Below the pieces are notes generated by a model, which searched no databases, was not told where the DNA came from, and saw only the letters and a program-made list of their open reading frames with translations. A stretch of 64,000 bases of DNA. Source: Elephas maximus indicus (lineage: Eukaryota > Chordata > Mammalia > Proboscidea > Elephantidae). Positions 45,000 to 57,665 of the stretch are shown one piece after another. The DNA is taken from positions 89,830,968 to 89,894,967 of the forward strand of contig NC_064830.1 in assembly GCF_024166365.1 (NCBI RefSeq), in the 5' to 3' direction. Position numbers and translations under genes: made by a program. Each line of letters begins with the position of its first letter. Positions within the stretch are counted from its first letter, which is position 1.

Positions 45000-45390
45000 A
45001 TATACATACAGAAAAGTATGTAAATCCTGAGCAAGCTCAATGAATTTTTCACAAAGTGAACATACCATCATCCAGTTCAAGAAACCAAAACATTTCTAGC
45101 ACCCCAGGTTCTCTCATGCCCCCTTCCAGATGCTATCCGTCCAAGTGAAACCACTAGTCCAATTTCTAACATTAGAGACTAGATTTACCTCTTTTTGAAT
45201 GTAATACAAATGAAATCACATAGTATGTATGTACTCTTTTGTGTCTGGTTTCTTCTACTCAATATTAAGCTTATGAAATCCATTCATATCTTTGTATAAT
45301 ATACACTGTATACACATTATTTTATTCTAAAATAGTTTCCTTTTATTTATCCTTCAAATTACAATTAGGGTTACATTGATTTTTAAAAGG
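45000..45390 (-). mobile_element. L1 3' region (minus)
   Basis: Reversed L1-like strings 'aaaccaaaacatttctagca', 'gaaatcacatagtatgtatg' and 'tttgtgtctggtttcttcta'. Confidence 0.6.
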
Positions 45391-45391
45391 A

Positions 45392-45600
45392 GACCCTGGG
45401 TGGTGCAAATAATTAATGCACTTTAACCAAAAGATTGGAAGTTTGAGGCCACTCAGAGGCACCTCGGAAGAAAGGCCTGACAACCTACATCCAAAAACCA
45501 GCCATTGATAACCCTATGGAACACAGTTCTACACATACACATGGAGTCGCCATGAGTTGGTGTCAAATGGAGGGAAACTGCTTTTTTTGTTGCTATTGTT
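45392..45600 (+). mobile_element. AfroSINE variant with RTE-like body
   Basis: Same variant as 5453-5650: 'ccactcagaggcacctcgga', 'gaaaggcctgacaaccta', tail 'gagtcgccatgagttgg'. Confidence 0.82.
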
Positions 45601-45675
45601 AACTGGTTTGATTTTAAAAAATAGAACTGTATATGGGTTAGTTCAGAAATGATAGCTGCAAACATCCATTAGTAA

Positions 45676-47605
45676 TGTTGTTGTTGTTGTTAGGTGCCGT
45701 CAAGTTGATTCTGAATCATAGCGAACCTATATATGGCAGAACAAAACACTGCCTGGTCCTGTGCCATCCTCACAATCATTATTATGCTTAAACCCATTGT
45801 TGCAGCCACCGTGTCAATCCATCTCATTGAGGGTCTTCCTCTTTTTCGCTGACCTTCCACTTCACCAAGCATGATGTCCTTCTCCAGGCACTGACCTCTT
45901 GCTTCTAAGAAGCATTCTGGTCATACTTCTTCCAAGAAAGATTTGTTTGTTCTTTTGGTAGTCCATGGTATATTCAACATTGTTCTCCAGCACCACAATT
46001 CAAATGCATCAATTCTTCTTCAGTCATACTTATTCAACGTCCAGCTTTCACATGCATATCAGGCAATTGAAAACACCATGGCTTAGGTCAGATGCACCTT
46101 AGTCTTCAAGGTGACATCGTTGCTTTTCAAGTCTTTAAAGAGGTCTTTTGCAGCAGATTTGCCCAATGCAATGCATCTTTTGATTTCTTGACTGCTGCTT
46201 CCATGAGTGTTGATTATGGATCCAAGTAAAATGAAATCCTTGACAACTTCAATCTTTTCTCCATTTATCGTGATGTTGCTTACTGGTCCCATTGTGAGGA
46301 TTTCTGTCTTCTTTATGTTGAGGTGTAATCCATACTGAGGGCTGTGGTCTTTGATCTTCATCAGTAAGTGCTTCAAGTCTTCTTCACTTTCAGAAAGCAA
46401 GGTTGTGTCATCTGCAAAACACAGGTTGTTAATGAGTCTTCCTCCAATCTTGATGCCCCGTTCTTCTTCATATACTCCAGCTTCTTGGATTATTTGCTCA
46501 ACATACAGATTGAATAGGTATGGTGAAAGAATACAACCCTGATGCACACCTTTCCTGACTTTAAACCACACAGTATCCCCTTGTTCTGTTCGAATGACTG
46601 CCTCTTGATCTATGTACAAGTTACTCACGAGCACAATTAAGTGTTCTGGAATTCCCATTCTCTGTAATGTTATCCATAATTTGTTATGATCCACACAGAC
46701 AAATGTCTTTGCACAGTTAATAAAACACAGGTAAACATCTTTTTAGCATTCTCTGCTTTCAGCCAGGATCCATCTGACATCAGCAATGATATCCCTTGTT
46801 CCATGGTCCTCTTCTGAATCTGGCTTGAATTTCTGGCAGTTCCCTGTCAGTATACTGCTGCAGCACTTTTGAACGATCTTAAGCAAAATTTTACTTGCCT
46901 GGGGTATTAACGATATTGTTCAATAATTTCCACATTTGGTTGGATCACATTTCTTAGGAGTAGGCATAAATATGGATCTCTTCTAGTTGGTTAGCTAGGT
47001 AGCTGTCTTCCAAATTTCTTGGCATAGACGAGTGAGCGCTTCCAATATCTCAGCTGATATTCCATCAGTTCCTGGAGCCTTGTTTTTCATCGATGCCTTC
47101 AGTGCAGCTTGGACCTCTTCCTTCAGTACCATCAATTCCTGATCATATGCTACCTCCTGAAATGGTTGAACGTCAACCAATTTTTTTTTGGCATAGTGAC
47201 TCTGTGTAATCCCTCCATCTTCTTTTGATGCTTCCTGAGGCGTTTAATATTTTTCCCTTAGAATTCTTCAATATTACTACTCGAGGCTTGAATTTTTTCT
47301 TCAGTTCTTTCAGCTTGAGAAATGCCGAGTGTGTTCTTCCCTTTTGGTTTTCTATCTCCAGGTCTTTGCACATGTCATCATAATGCTTTACTTTGTCTTC
47401 TCGAGGCGCCCTTTGAAATCTTCTGTTCAGCTTTTGACGTCATCATTTCTTCTTTTTACTTTAGCTACTCGACATCAAGGAGCAAGTTTCAGAGTCTTTT
47501 CTTTCTTTCCTGTCTATTTAATGACCTCTTGCTTTCCTCATGTATGATGTACTTGATGTCATTCCACAACTCATCTGATCTTCGGTCATTAGTGTTCAGT
47601 GCGTC
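45676..47605 (-). mobile_element. RTE LINE (minus), 5'-truncated
   Basis: The 3' tail (gttgttgttgttgtta on plus) begins at 45676 and the element reads leftward from about 47605, where it starts in the linker between endonuclease and reverse transcriptase. The RT domain is partly open (46083-46694). Several stops and frameshifts exist elsewhere. It directly abuts the 5' end of the next, oppositely oriented RTE. Confidence 0.9.
46083..46694 (-). pseudogene. RTE reverse-transcriptase domain remnant
   Basis: A 203-codon open stretch of the RTE ORF. It contains the RT catalytic box FADDTTLL (YXDD-type, in YXDD/FADD form), preceded by GVHQGCILSPYLFNLY, the RT block before it, and followed by LKHLLMKIKDHSPQYGLHLN. 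The N-terminal palm and all C-terminal sequence are out of frame or missing, so no active polymerase is expected. A full RTE ORF is about 1000 residues; this is about a fifth. Confidence 0.9.
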
Positions 47606-47789
47606 TGTCAGTTTGTCATAGTGTGGGGGCTTGTGTGTTGCTGTGATGCTGGAAGCTATGCCACCAGTATTCAGATACCAGCAGGGTCACCCATGCAGGA
47701 CAGGTTTCAGCTGAGCTGCCAGACTAAGACAGACTAGAAAGAAGGACCCGGCAGTCTACTTCTGAAAAGCATTAGCCAGTGAAAACCTT

Positions 47790-48302
47790 ATGAATAGCAG
47801 TGGAACATTGTCTGATATAGTGCCGGAAGATGAACCCCCGAGGTTGGAAGGCACTCAAAAGTTGACTGGGGAAGAGCTGCCTCCTCAAAGTAGAGTCGAC
47901 CTTAATGATGTGGATGGAGTCAAGCTTTCGGGACTTTCATTTGCTGATGTGGCACGACTCAAAATGAGAAGAAACAGCTGCAAACATCCATTAATAATCG
48001 GAAGCTGGAATATACGAAGTATGAATCTAGGAAAATTGGAAATCATCAAAAATGAAATGGAATGCATAAACATCGATATTCTAGGCATTAGTGAGCTGAA
48101 ATGGACTGGAACTGGCTATTTTGAATCGGACAATCATATAGTCTACTATGCTGGGAATGACAGCTCGAAGAGGAATGGTGTTGCATTCATCATCGAGAAG
48201 AACATTTCAAGATCTATCCTGAAGTACAACGCTGTCAGTGATAGGATAACATCCATACACCTACAAGGAAGACCAGTTAATACGACTATTATTCAAATTT
48301 AA
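47790..48302 (+). pseudogene. RTE apurinic-type endonuclease domain remnant
   Basis: A 170-codon open stretch with an endonuclease/exonuclease/phosphatase fold signature: SWNIRSMN, then GISELKWTGTGYF with the catalytic Glu. The frame stops at 48300. The next piece, 48333-48563, continues the domain with ITGDWNVKVG, the Asp/Asn catalytic motif. This is the enzyme that nicks target DNA for retrotransposition in RTE LINEs. The stop between the pieces makes the copy defective. Confidence 0.9.
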
Positions 48303-49417
48303 GCACCAACCACTAGGGCCAAAGATGAAGAAATGGAAGATTTTTATCAGCTGCTGCAGTCTGAAATTGATCGAACATGCAGTCAACATGCATTGATAAT
48401 TACTGGTGATTGGAATGTGAAAGTTGGAAAAAAAGAAGAAGGATCAGTAGTTGGAAAATATGGCCTTGGTGATAGAAACAATGCCAGAGATCGAATGATA
48501 GAATTTTGCAAGACCAACGACTTCTTTGTTGCAAATACCTTCTTTCACCAACATGAACAGTGACTATACACGTGGACCTCGCCAGATGAAACGCACAGAA
48601 ATCAAATTGACTACATTTGTGGAAAGAGATGATGGAAAAGCTCAATATCATTAGTCAGAACAAGGCCAGGGGCCAACAGTGGGACAGACCATCAATTGCG
48701 CATATGCAAGTTCAAGCTGAAACTGAAGAAAATCAGAGCAAGTCCACAAGAGCCAAAATATGACCTTGAGTATATCCCACCTGAATTTAGAGACCATCTC
48801 AAGAATAGATTTGACACATTGAACACTAGTGACCGCAGACCAGACGAGTTGTGGAGTGACATCAAGGACATCATCCATGAAGAAAGGAAGAGGTCACTGA
48901 AAAGGCAGGAAAGAAAGAAAAGACTAAGATGGATGTCAGAGGAGACTCTGAAACTTGCTCTTGAGTGTCGAGCAGCTAAAGCAAAAGGAAGAATTGATGA
49001 AGTAAAAGAACTGTACAGAAGATTTCAAAGGGACTCTGGAGACGACAAAGTAAAGTATTATAATGGCATGTGCAAAGAGCTGGAGGTGGAAAACCAAAAG
49101 GGATGAACACGCTCGGCATTTCTCAAGCTGAAAGAACTGAAGAAAAAATTCTAGCCTCAAGTTGCAATAGTGAAGGATTCCATGCGGAAAATATTAAACG
49201 ACCCAGGAAGCATCAAAAGAAGATGGAAGTAATACACAGAGTCATTATACCAAAAAGAATTAGCCGATATTCAGCCATTTCAAGAGATGGCATACGATCA
49301 GGAACTGATGGTACTGAAGGAAGAAGTCCAAGCTGCTCTGAAGGCATTGGCGAAAAACAAGGTTCCAGGAATTGATGGAATATCAATTGAGATGTTTCAA
49401 CAAAAGGATGCAACGCT

Positions 49418-50114
49418 CCCACTTTGAAATGTGGCGTCTGGGGTCTTAAATGCTAACAAGCGGCCATCTAAGATGCATCAATTAGTCTTAACCCACCTGG
49501 ATCAAAGGAGAATGAAGAACACCAAGGTCAAACGATAACTATGAGCCCAAGAGACAGAAAGGGCCACAGGAACCAGAGACCTACATCATCCTGAGACCAG
49601 AAGAACTAGATGGTGCCTGGCCACAACCGATGACTGCCCTGACAGGGAGCACAATGGAGAACCCCTGAGAGAGCAGAAGATCAGTGGGATGCAGACCCCA
49701 AATTCTCATAAAAAGACCAGACTTAATGGTCTGACTGAGACTAGAGGAATCCTGGCGGTCATGGTCCCCAAACCCTCTGTTGGCCCAGGACAGGAACCAT
49801 TCCCAAAGACAACTCATCAGACATGGAAGGGACTGGACAGTGGGTAGGAGAGAGATGCTGATGAAGAGTGAGCTATTTGTATCAGGTGGACACTTGAGAC
49901 TGTGTTGGCATTTCCTGTCTGGAGGGGGGATGGGAGGGTAGAGAGGGTTAGCAACTGGCAAAATTGTTACGAAAGGAGAGACTGGAAGGGCTGACTCATT
50001 AGGGGGAGAGTAAGTGGGAGTATGGAGTAAGGTGTATATAAGCTTATATGTGACAGACTGATTTGATTTGCAAACGTTCACTTAAAGCTCAATAAAAATT
50101 ATTTAAAAAAAAAA
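49418..50114 (+). mobile_element. L1 3' UTR inserted in the RTE
   Basis: A 697-bp L1 3' end ('ggcgtctggggtcttaaatg' to 'aaagctcaataaaaattatt' and an A-run). TSD GATGCAACGCT at 49407-49417 and 50115-50125 is perfect. Confidence 0.95.
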
Positions 50115-51967
50115 GATGCAACGCTGGAGGTGCTCACTCATCTATGCCAAGAAATATGGAAGACAGCTTCCTGGCCAACTGACTAGAAAAGATCCATATT
50201 TACGCCTATTCCCAAGAAAGGTGATCCAACCAAATGTGGAAATTATAGAACAATATCATTAATATCACACATAAGCAAAATTTTGCTGAAAACCGGCTGC
50301 AGCAGTATATCGACAGGGAACTGCCAGAAATTCAGGCTGGTTTCAGAAGAGGATGTGGAACCAGGGATATCATTGCTGATGTCAGATGGATCCTGGCTGA
50401 AAGCAGAGAATACCAGAAGGATGTTTACCTGTGTTTTATTGCCTATGCAAAGGCATTTGACTGTGTGGATCATAACAAACTATGGATAACACTGTGAAGA
50501 ATGGGAATTCCAGAACACTTAATTGTGCTCATGAGGAACCTTTACATAGACCAAGAGGCAGTTGTTCAGACAGATCAAGGGGATACTGATCGGTTTAAAG
50601 TCAGGAAAGGTGTGCATCAGGGTTGTATTCTTTAACCATACCTATTTAACCTGTATGCTGAGCATATAATCTGAGAAGCTGGACTATATGAAGAAGAACG
50701 GGGCATCAAGATTGGAGGAAGACTTATTAACAACCTGTGTTGTGCAAATGACACAACCTTGCTTGCTAAAAGTGAAGAGGACTTGAAGCACTTACTGATG
50801 AAGATCAAAGACCACAGCCCTCAGTATGGATTACACCTCAACATAAAGAAAACAAAAATCCTCACAACTGGACCAATAAGCAACATCATGATAAATGGAG
50901 AAAGGATTGAAGTTGTCAAGGATTTCATTTTACTTGGATCCACAATCAACAGCCATGGAAGCAGCAGTCAAGAAATCAAAAGATGCATTGCATTTGGCAA
51001 ATCTGCTGCAAAGGACCTCTTCAAAGTGTTGAAGAACAAAGATGTCACCCTGAAGACTAAGGTGCGCCTGACCCAAGCCACGGTATTTTCAATCACATCA
51101 TATGCATGTGAAAGCTGGACAATAAATAAGGAAGACTGAAGAAGAGTTGACGCCTTTGAATTGTGGTGTTGGCTAAGAACATTGAATATACCATGGACTG
51201 CCAAAAGAATGAACAAATCTGTCTTGGAAGAGTGTGGCCAGAGTTCTCCTTAGAGGCAAGGATGTCGAGACTGCGTCTTACATGCTTTGGACATGTTGTC
51301 AGGAGGGATCAGTCCCTGGAGAAGGACATCATGCTTGGCAGAGTACAGGGTCAGCGGAAAAGAGGAAGACCCTCAACAAGGTGAATTGACACAGTGGCTG
51401 CAACAGTGAGCTCAAGCATAACAACAATTTTAAGGATGGCGCAGGACCGGGCAGTGTTTCATTCCGTTGTGCATAGGGTCGGTATGAGTCGGAAGCGACT
51501 CGACAGCACCTAACAACAACAACAACAATTGATTACTATACACGTGGACTTTGCCAGCAACTATGTCTGTGGAAAGAAATTATCTAGAAGCTCAATATCA
51601 TCAGTCAAGACAAAGCCAGGGGCCAACTGTGGGACAGATTATCAATTGCTCGTGTGCGAGTTCCAGCTGAAGCTGAAGAATATCAAAGCAAGTCCATGAG
51701 AGCCAAAGTACAACCCTAAATAATCCTGCCTGAATTCAGAGGCCATCTCAAGAATAGATTTCACTCACTATACACTAATGACAAAAGATATTAAGAGCTG
51801 TGAAAGACATCAAGGGCATCATACACAAGAAAGTACAAGGCTCTTAAATGGACAGGAAAGAAGGAAAAGACCAAAATGGATTTCAGAAGAGACTCTGAAA
51901 CTTGTTCTTAAACTCAGAGTTGCTAAAGTGGATGGAAGAAAGATGAAGTAAAAGAACTGAACAGAAG

Positions 51968-53262
51968 TGTGGTGCGGTGAATTACTTAATACGGTCCTTC
52001 TAGCCATAGCTTTTGTGAACCCACACAAAACAAATCAAACCTGTTGCCTTGAAGTTGATTCCTACTCATAGCGACCCTATAGGACAGAGTAGAACTGCCC
52101 CATAGGGTTTCCAAGCAGCAGCTGGTGGATTCGAACTGCTGACCTTTTGGTTGGCAGCTGTAGCTCACCATAGTTCTAATGCAGATAAGGTGTATGGAAC
52201 CTGTGCCATAATTCCCAGTATTGTATGGTTGTCCTCCATTTTGTGATTGGATTTAATTATCCTTTATTTTGTGATGTGTTGTAAATCCTAGCCTCTGTAT
52301 GGTTATGTTCCAGTTTGGGAGTGAGTTGTCTGTTATGTGAATGAGGCAGGATTAAGGTGGGATGTATCTTGAGTCACCACCTTACTAAAGGGTGTGACTC
52401 CAGTCACCACCCTTACCTAGTCACCACCCTCACCATGCTTACTCAAGTCACCATTCCTTGCTTAAGTCACAGCTTTGATTTTACAAGAGATAAAAGGAGA
52501 GAGAAGCAAGCAGGTGGGGGTGGGGGGGGTGGGGAACTGATTGCCACCAAGAAGGAAGAGCCAGGAGCAGAGCACATCCTTTGGACCTGGGGTCCCTGAG
52601 CTGAGAATCTCCTAGACCCAGGAGACAGAAAACTAACACTGGATACGGTGCGAGACGGCCAAGAAGCAAGCAGCAGAGAAATGGCAGCAGCAGAGGCAGC
52701 AAAAGTAGGAAATCAACAGGAGATGGTGCTATGGGCTTTCTGGCCAATACAGCGAGAGAGCTGAGTACCTTCAAGCAGAAGGCTTACCGGTGGAGTGGGA
52801 TGCCTCTGGGCACTAACCGGCAGAGCTAAAAGAGCTTTGTAACACTTGCCTGAGCAGGGCAGAGGCCGGTCTGAGGGGCTGAGAGGCCAGGCCAGGGGGC
52901 TGAGAGGCCAGAGAGAGGCCTGCCTGTGGGAACGGCTGAGAAGAGGCTGTCCTGATGGAAGAACTATATTCTGATTCATTCTAGACCCTAAATTGTAACC
53001 TGTTACTTCTGTAATAAACCCCATAAAATGTGAGTATTGTCTGTGAGTTCTGTGGGGCCATTGCAATGAATTATCAAACACAGCAGAGAAACTGAGAGTT
53101 CCTTTGGGAGGAACGGCTGGTGGCAGAATTGGTCAAAAGGGGGGAAACGAGGTATGTCTGACCTCTGCTTCATAGGAATCAGCCTTGGGCTGTTGATCTT
53201 GATTCTCCTCCCTTCTTGTGAAGTTAGAGGAGGAGGTCTGATGCCACCACGCCATTTGTACG
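51968..53262 (+). mobile_element. Octamer-LTR copy F (mosaic subfamily)
   Basis: Starts 'tgtggtgcggtgaattactt' and ends 'cgccatttgtacg'. TSD AGAAG (51963-51967) and AAAAG (53263-53267). The middle, 52205-52490, matches the MaLR-like family ('aattcccagtattgtatggt', 'gtaaatcctagcctctg') and includes AGTCACC-type tandem repeats at 52371-52470. A minus SINE lies at 52026-52166. Confidence 0.88.
52026..52166 (-). mobile_element. AfroSINE (minus) in LTR F
   Basis: 'ttgaagttgattcctactca', 'gaccctataggacagagtag', 'gaccttttggttggcagc'. Short form. Confidence 0.93.
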
Positions 53263-53494
53263 AAAAGATTACAAAGCATGGCTCAAGAAGACAAAGTAAA
53301 GTATTATGATGAAATGTGCTAAGACCTGGAGTTAAAAAACCAAAAGGGAAGAACACAATCAGCATTTCTCAAGCTGAAGGAACTAGAGAAAATTCAAGCC
53401 TCAAGTTGCATCACTGAAGGATGATATGGGCAAAAGATTGAATGATACAGGAAATATCAAAAGAAGATGGAAGAAAAAAAAAGAATATAGAAGG

Positions 53495-54072
53495 TGTGAT
53501 CGTTAAGGTGGTGTGTCAACTTGGCTGGGCCATGATTCTCAGTGGTTTGACAGTTATGATGTAGCTTGGCAGTCATATAATGATGTGATCACCTCCATAT
53601 TGTGATCTGATGTAATATAATCACCTCCATAATGGGATTTGCTGTGAGTAGCCAATCAGCTGAAAGGGATTTTCCTTGGGGGTATGGCCTGCATCCAATA
53701 TAAGTGGACTTTCTGGCAAGGTTTGTGAGCTTTTGGTCACACTGGATCCTGCAGCTGGCTCCTGTTCATCTGACCTCCAGTTCTTGGGACTTGAGCTAGC
53801 AGCTTACCTGCTGTCTTGCCTACTGATCTTGGGATTCATCGGTCTTTGCAGCTTGTGAGCCAGAGCCCTGCTGTCTGGCTTGCCAATCTTGGGTTTGCCA
53901 GCCCCTGTGGCTACATGAATTAGGAGAAGCCCCCAGCCTGACCCACGTTCAGCCTCTACAACTGCATGAGTTGTTTCCTTAATAGAAGTCTCTCTCTATA
54001 TATTTATATATAAATATTTACATATATAACAAAACAATGGTCTTGTTTCTCTAGAGAACCCAGTCTAAGACA
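53495..54072 (+). mobile_element. 578-bp solo LTR, ERVL/MaLR-like
   Basis: Starts 'tgtgatcgttaaggtggtgt' and ends 'tctctagagaacccagtcta' then 'agaca'. Perfect 5-bp TSD GAAGG at 53490-53494 and 54073-54077. A TA-rich tract occurs at about 53998-54027. It differs from the other two LTR families here. Confidence 0.85.
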
Positions 54073-55648
54073 GAAGGAAAACGCAGAATGGTTGACGTTC
54101 AAGGATATTTTTAGAAGGTAGAATATGAATGAGATCCACTGGTTCTGAAGGAAGATGTTCAAGCTGTACTGAAGGAATTGTTGAAAAACAAGGCTCCAGG
54201 AATTGATGGAATACCAACTGAGCAGCTTCAACAAATGGATGCAATGCTGGAAGCACTTATCTTCTAAGCCAAGAAATTTGGAAGACAGCTGCCTGGACAA
54301 TGACTGGAAGAGATCCATATTCATGCCCATTCCAAAGAATGTGTGTCCAATTCCAAATGGAATGCAGAAATTATTGAACAATATCATTAATTCACATGCT
54401 GGCAAAATTTTGTGGAAGATAATTTAAAAATGACTGCAGTAGTACATTGACAGAGAGCTGCCAGAAGTTCGAGCCAGATTCAGAAGAGGATGTGGAACAA
54501 GTGATAACCATCGCTAATGTCAGATGGATCTTGGCCAAAAGCAGAGAATATCAGAAAGATGTTTACTTATGTTTTATTGACTACACGAGGCATTTGACTG
54601 TGCGGATCATGGCTAACTATGAATAACATTATGAAGCAGGGAATTCCAGAACACTTAATTGTGCTCAGGCAGAACCGGTACATGGATCAAGAGGCAATAG
54701 TTCAAACAGAACAAGGGGATACTGCATAATTTAAAATTGGAAAAGCTGTGTGATGGACTTGTATCCTTTCACTTTACTTATTCAATATGCATGCTGGGCA
54801 AATAATCTGAGAAGCTGGGCTATAGAAGGCATCAGGCATCAGAAGAATGAGGCATCAGGATTGGAGGAAGACTCATTAACAATGTGTGATATGCACATGA
54901 CACAACCTTCCTTGCTGAAAATGACTTGAAGCACTTACTGATGAAGGTCAAAGACTACAGCCTTAAGTGCAGATTAGACCTGAAAATGAAAACCCTCACG
55001 ACTGGATCGATAAACATCATGATAAATGGAGAAAAATATGAAGTCGTTAATGATTTTATTCTACTTGGATCAACAATGAACATCCATGGAAGCGGGAGGC
55101 AAGAAATCATATAATATATTGCACTGGGCAAATCTGCTGCATAAGTTTTAAAAAGCAAAGATGTCACTTTGCCGTGGTCTTTTCAATTGCCTCTTAAGCA
55201 TGTGAAAGCTGGACAATGAAAAAGGAAGACAGAAGAAGAATTGATGCATTTGAATTGTGGTATTGGGGAAGAATTTGAATATACAGTACTGCGGAGTGTC
55301 AGAAGAATGAACAAATCAGTTTTTGAAGAAATACAATCAGAATGCTCCTTAGAAGTGAGGCTGGCGAGACGTCAACTCGCTTACTTTGGACACGTATGTC
55401 ATCAGGAAAGACCAATTGCTAGAAAACGACATTATATTTGGTAAAGCTGAGGGCCAGCAAAAATTGGGGAAACTCTCAATCAGATTGGTTCATGAAATAT
55501 CCACCACCATGGACTCAAACATACAAACTACCATAAAGATAGCACAGGACTGGGCAATGTTTCCTTCTGTTGCGCATAAAGTTGCCATGAATCAGAGCCA
55601 ACTTGATGGCAACTAACATCATGAATTTATTTCGGCATAGTGAAAGGC

Positions 55649-56182
55649 TTCTTAGTTATCTAGTGGGCGGCTTTAACAAACAGAAGTTTATTCTTACAGT
55701 TTAGGAGGCTAGAAGTCTGAATTCGGGGCACCAGCTCCAGGGGAAGGCTTTCTCTGTGGGCTCCGGGGGAAGGTTCTTGTCATCAATCTTCCCCTAGGTC
55801 TAGGAGTCTCTCAGGGCAGGGACCCCATATCCAAAGGACCTGCTTCACTCCTGGCTCTCCTTTCTTGGTGGTAGGAGGTACCTCTCCTCTCTGCTTGCTT
55901 CTTTCTTTCATATCTCAAAACAGATCAACTCAAGATACAACCTAATCCTGTAGATTCTGTCTTGCTCATTAACGTAACTGCCTCGAATCCTGCCTCAATA
56001 ACATAATAGACAGCTTACTCCCAGATAGGATCATAACCACACGCATAGAGGCTAGGATTTATAACGTATACAATAATTATATTAGATCACAAAAATGGAG
56101 TATAATCACATAATACTAGGAATCATGGCCTAGCCAAGTTGACATATATTTGGGGGGGGGGGGCACAATTCAATCCATGACA
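55649..56182 (-). mobile_element. MaLR-like LTR (second family, minus)
   Basis: Reversed copy: 'agaagtttattcttacagtt' at the left, a G-run at 56149-56162 and the start 'cacaattcaatccatgaca' at the right. The outer 3' end carries a small deletion. Confidence 0.8.
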
Positions 56183-56189
56183 AAGAAGC

Positions 56190-56870
56190 ATTCAAAAATG
56201 TTTGTTTTTTATGATCCCACATATATAAAATATCTAGAACAGGCAAATTTATCAAAGCCAAAGTTTATTAGTGATTACTAGGGCGCTAGGGAAGGGGAAG
56301 GGGGGTGCGGGTGTCATTGTTTTGGAAGCATTCAGATCTGCTAATGGTGACAGAAAATTGTACAGTGGGTATGGGTGATGGTTGCACATGGTTAGTATAA
56401 TCAAAAAAAAGAAAAAATATTTGTTCTATTATTCACAATATCCAAAAAGTGGAAACAACCTAAGTCTCCATCAACAGATGAATGGATACATAAAATGTGA
56501 CATATACATATAATGGAATATCATTATTAATATTCTGCAGCTGATATGTGCATTGACACAGATGACCCTTGAAAACATTATGCCGAGGGGAATCAGTCAG
56601 ATACAAAAGGACAAATGTTGTATAATCCCACTCATCTGAAATAATCTAGAACAGGCAAATGCATAGAGATCAAAGTTTAGTAATAGTTACAGGGGAGTGC
56701 AGGGGGAAATGAGGAGGGATACTGAGTTTCTGTTAAAGGTGATAAATAGTGGCGATGGTTGCACAACACAGTGAGTATAATGTCACTGAATAATACACAA
56801 AAAAAAAGATTGAAATGGCAAATGCTTTGTTATATATATTTCACCACAATAAAATTTAAAAAATTTTTCT
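56190..56870 (+). mobile_element. L1 3' ends (two copies or a duplication)
   Basis: Two successive L1 3' segments: 56190-56430 ('tatctagaacaggcaaattt') and 56430-56870 ('aaagtggaaacaacctaagt' to 'tttcaccacaataaaattt'). The first recapitulates part of the second. Confidence 0.75.
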
Positions 56871-57665
56871 AAAAGAGGTACATTTACTATGATAGACTAA
56901 TGACCAAATTATGTGTGGACTCCTGAATTTTCCCCTTCTGGGCCTTTGCACATACTGTGACAACTCATTGCATAGTCTTCCTTTTCAACTTTCTTTCCTT
57001 AAATTCTCAGATTATTCATTACTTTCTATGGGAACCTCTTCTGACTGTGCTTATATGCTTCTTGGGTATATAAGTTGAGCTTACCATTTATCACACTATA
57101 ATGCACTGGTCTACTTACTTGTCTGTCTTGTTCACCATTGTATCTTTTGTGTGTGGCACATGGTTAAAGTTATGTGTTGAACAATAGACGAATTTAGGAC
57201 TTCAGCACATATTTAGGGCCTTCTTGGTCACCCAAGGCCTTGCTGTCCCACGTCTAGGCCTCCCTCTTTCTCTGAAGGAAAGCCCACAGTGATGTGAATC
57301 TGTGTGTGTCATGGACCTCCCTGACCCAACATCACCACTCTAGCCCTGAATACTACTGTCTCTGCCTTCCCAGGCTGTATCATCACACATAGTTATTTCT
57401 GGATATATCTACCTGGACTTATTTTCTTAGTGTTTTCCAAAGCTGGCCTCCATCCAAAACCATGGGATGCCAGGAGTTACCCTTAGAAAACATGGTAACT
57501 GCCCAGCTTAATTTTCTCCACTTCAGGTGAGAAAATTATCCTCACAGGCACCATATGGGTTCATCTGCTATTCTTTTTTCTCAAGAGGATGTAACAACAG
57601 TGTTCAAAGTGACTTTAAGAAATATGTCTCCAGTGGAGATTTCATGCCCCTCTTACAAATGGCTT
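56871..57665. other. Unassigned intergenic sequence
   Basis: About 0.8 kb, low in recognisable repeats and without a coding frame. Confidence 0.5.

Larger units (their letters stand above)
47606..51528 (+). mobile_element. RTE LINE, nearly full length, with L1 insertion
   Basis: Runs from the 5' region ('gtgggggcttgtgtgttgct') through endonuclease, linker, reverse transcriptase and C-terminus to the tail 'cgacagcacctaacaacaac' at about 51528. It is the longest RTE copy here. Stop codons interrupt the frame (for example TAA at 48300-48302 and TGA near 48562), and an L1 3' end splits it at 49418. It is inactive. Confidence 0.92.
51529..55617 (+). mobile_element. RTE LINE split by two LTRs
   Basis: RTE segments 51529-51967, 53268-53489 and 54078-55617 are in order on the plus strand, beginning in the endonuclease ('actatacacgtggac') and ending 'cttgatggcaactaacatc'. 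More diverged than the neighbouring copy, with many indels. LTR F and a 578-bp LTR fill the gaps, each with TSDs. Confidence 0.9.

Noticed and set aside
45676-51528. Twin priming as the explanation for the head-to-head RTE copies
   Set aside because: Both copies have their own 3' tail, so they are not two halves of one insertion.
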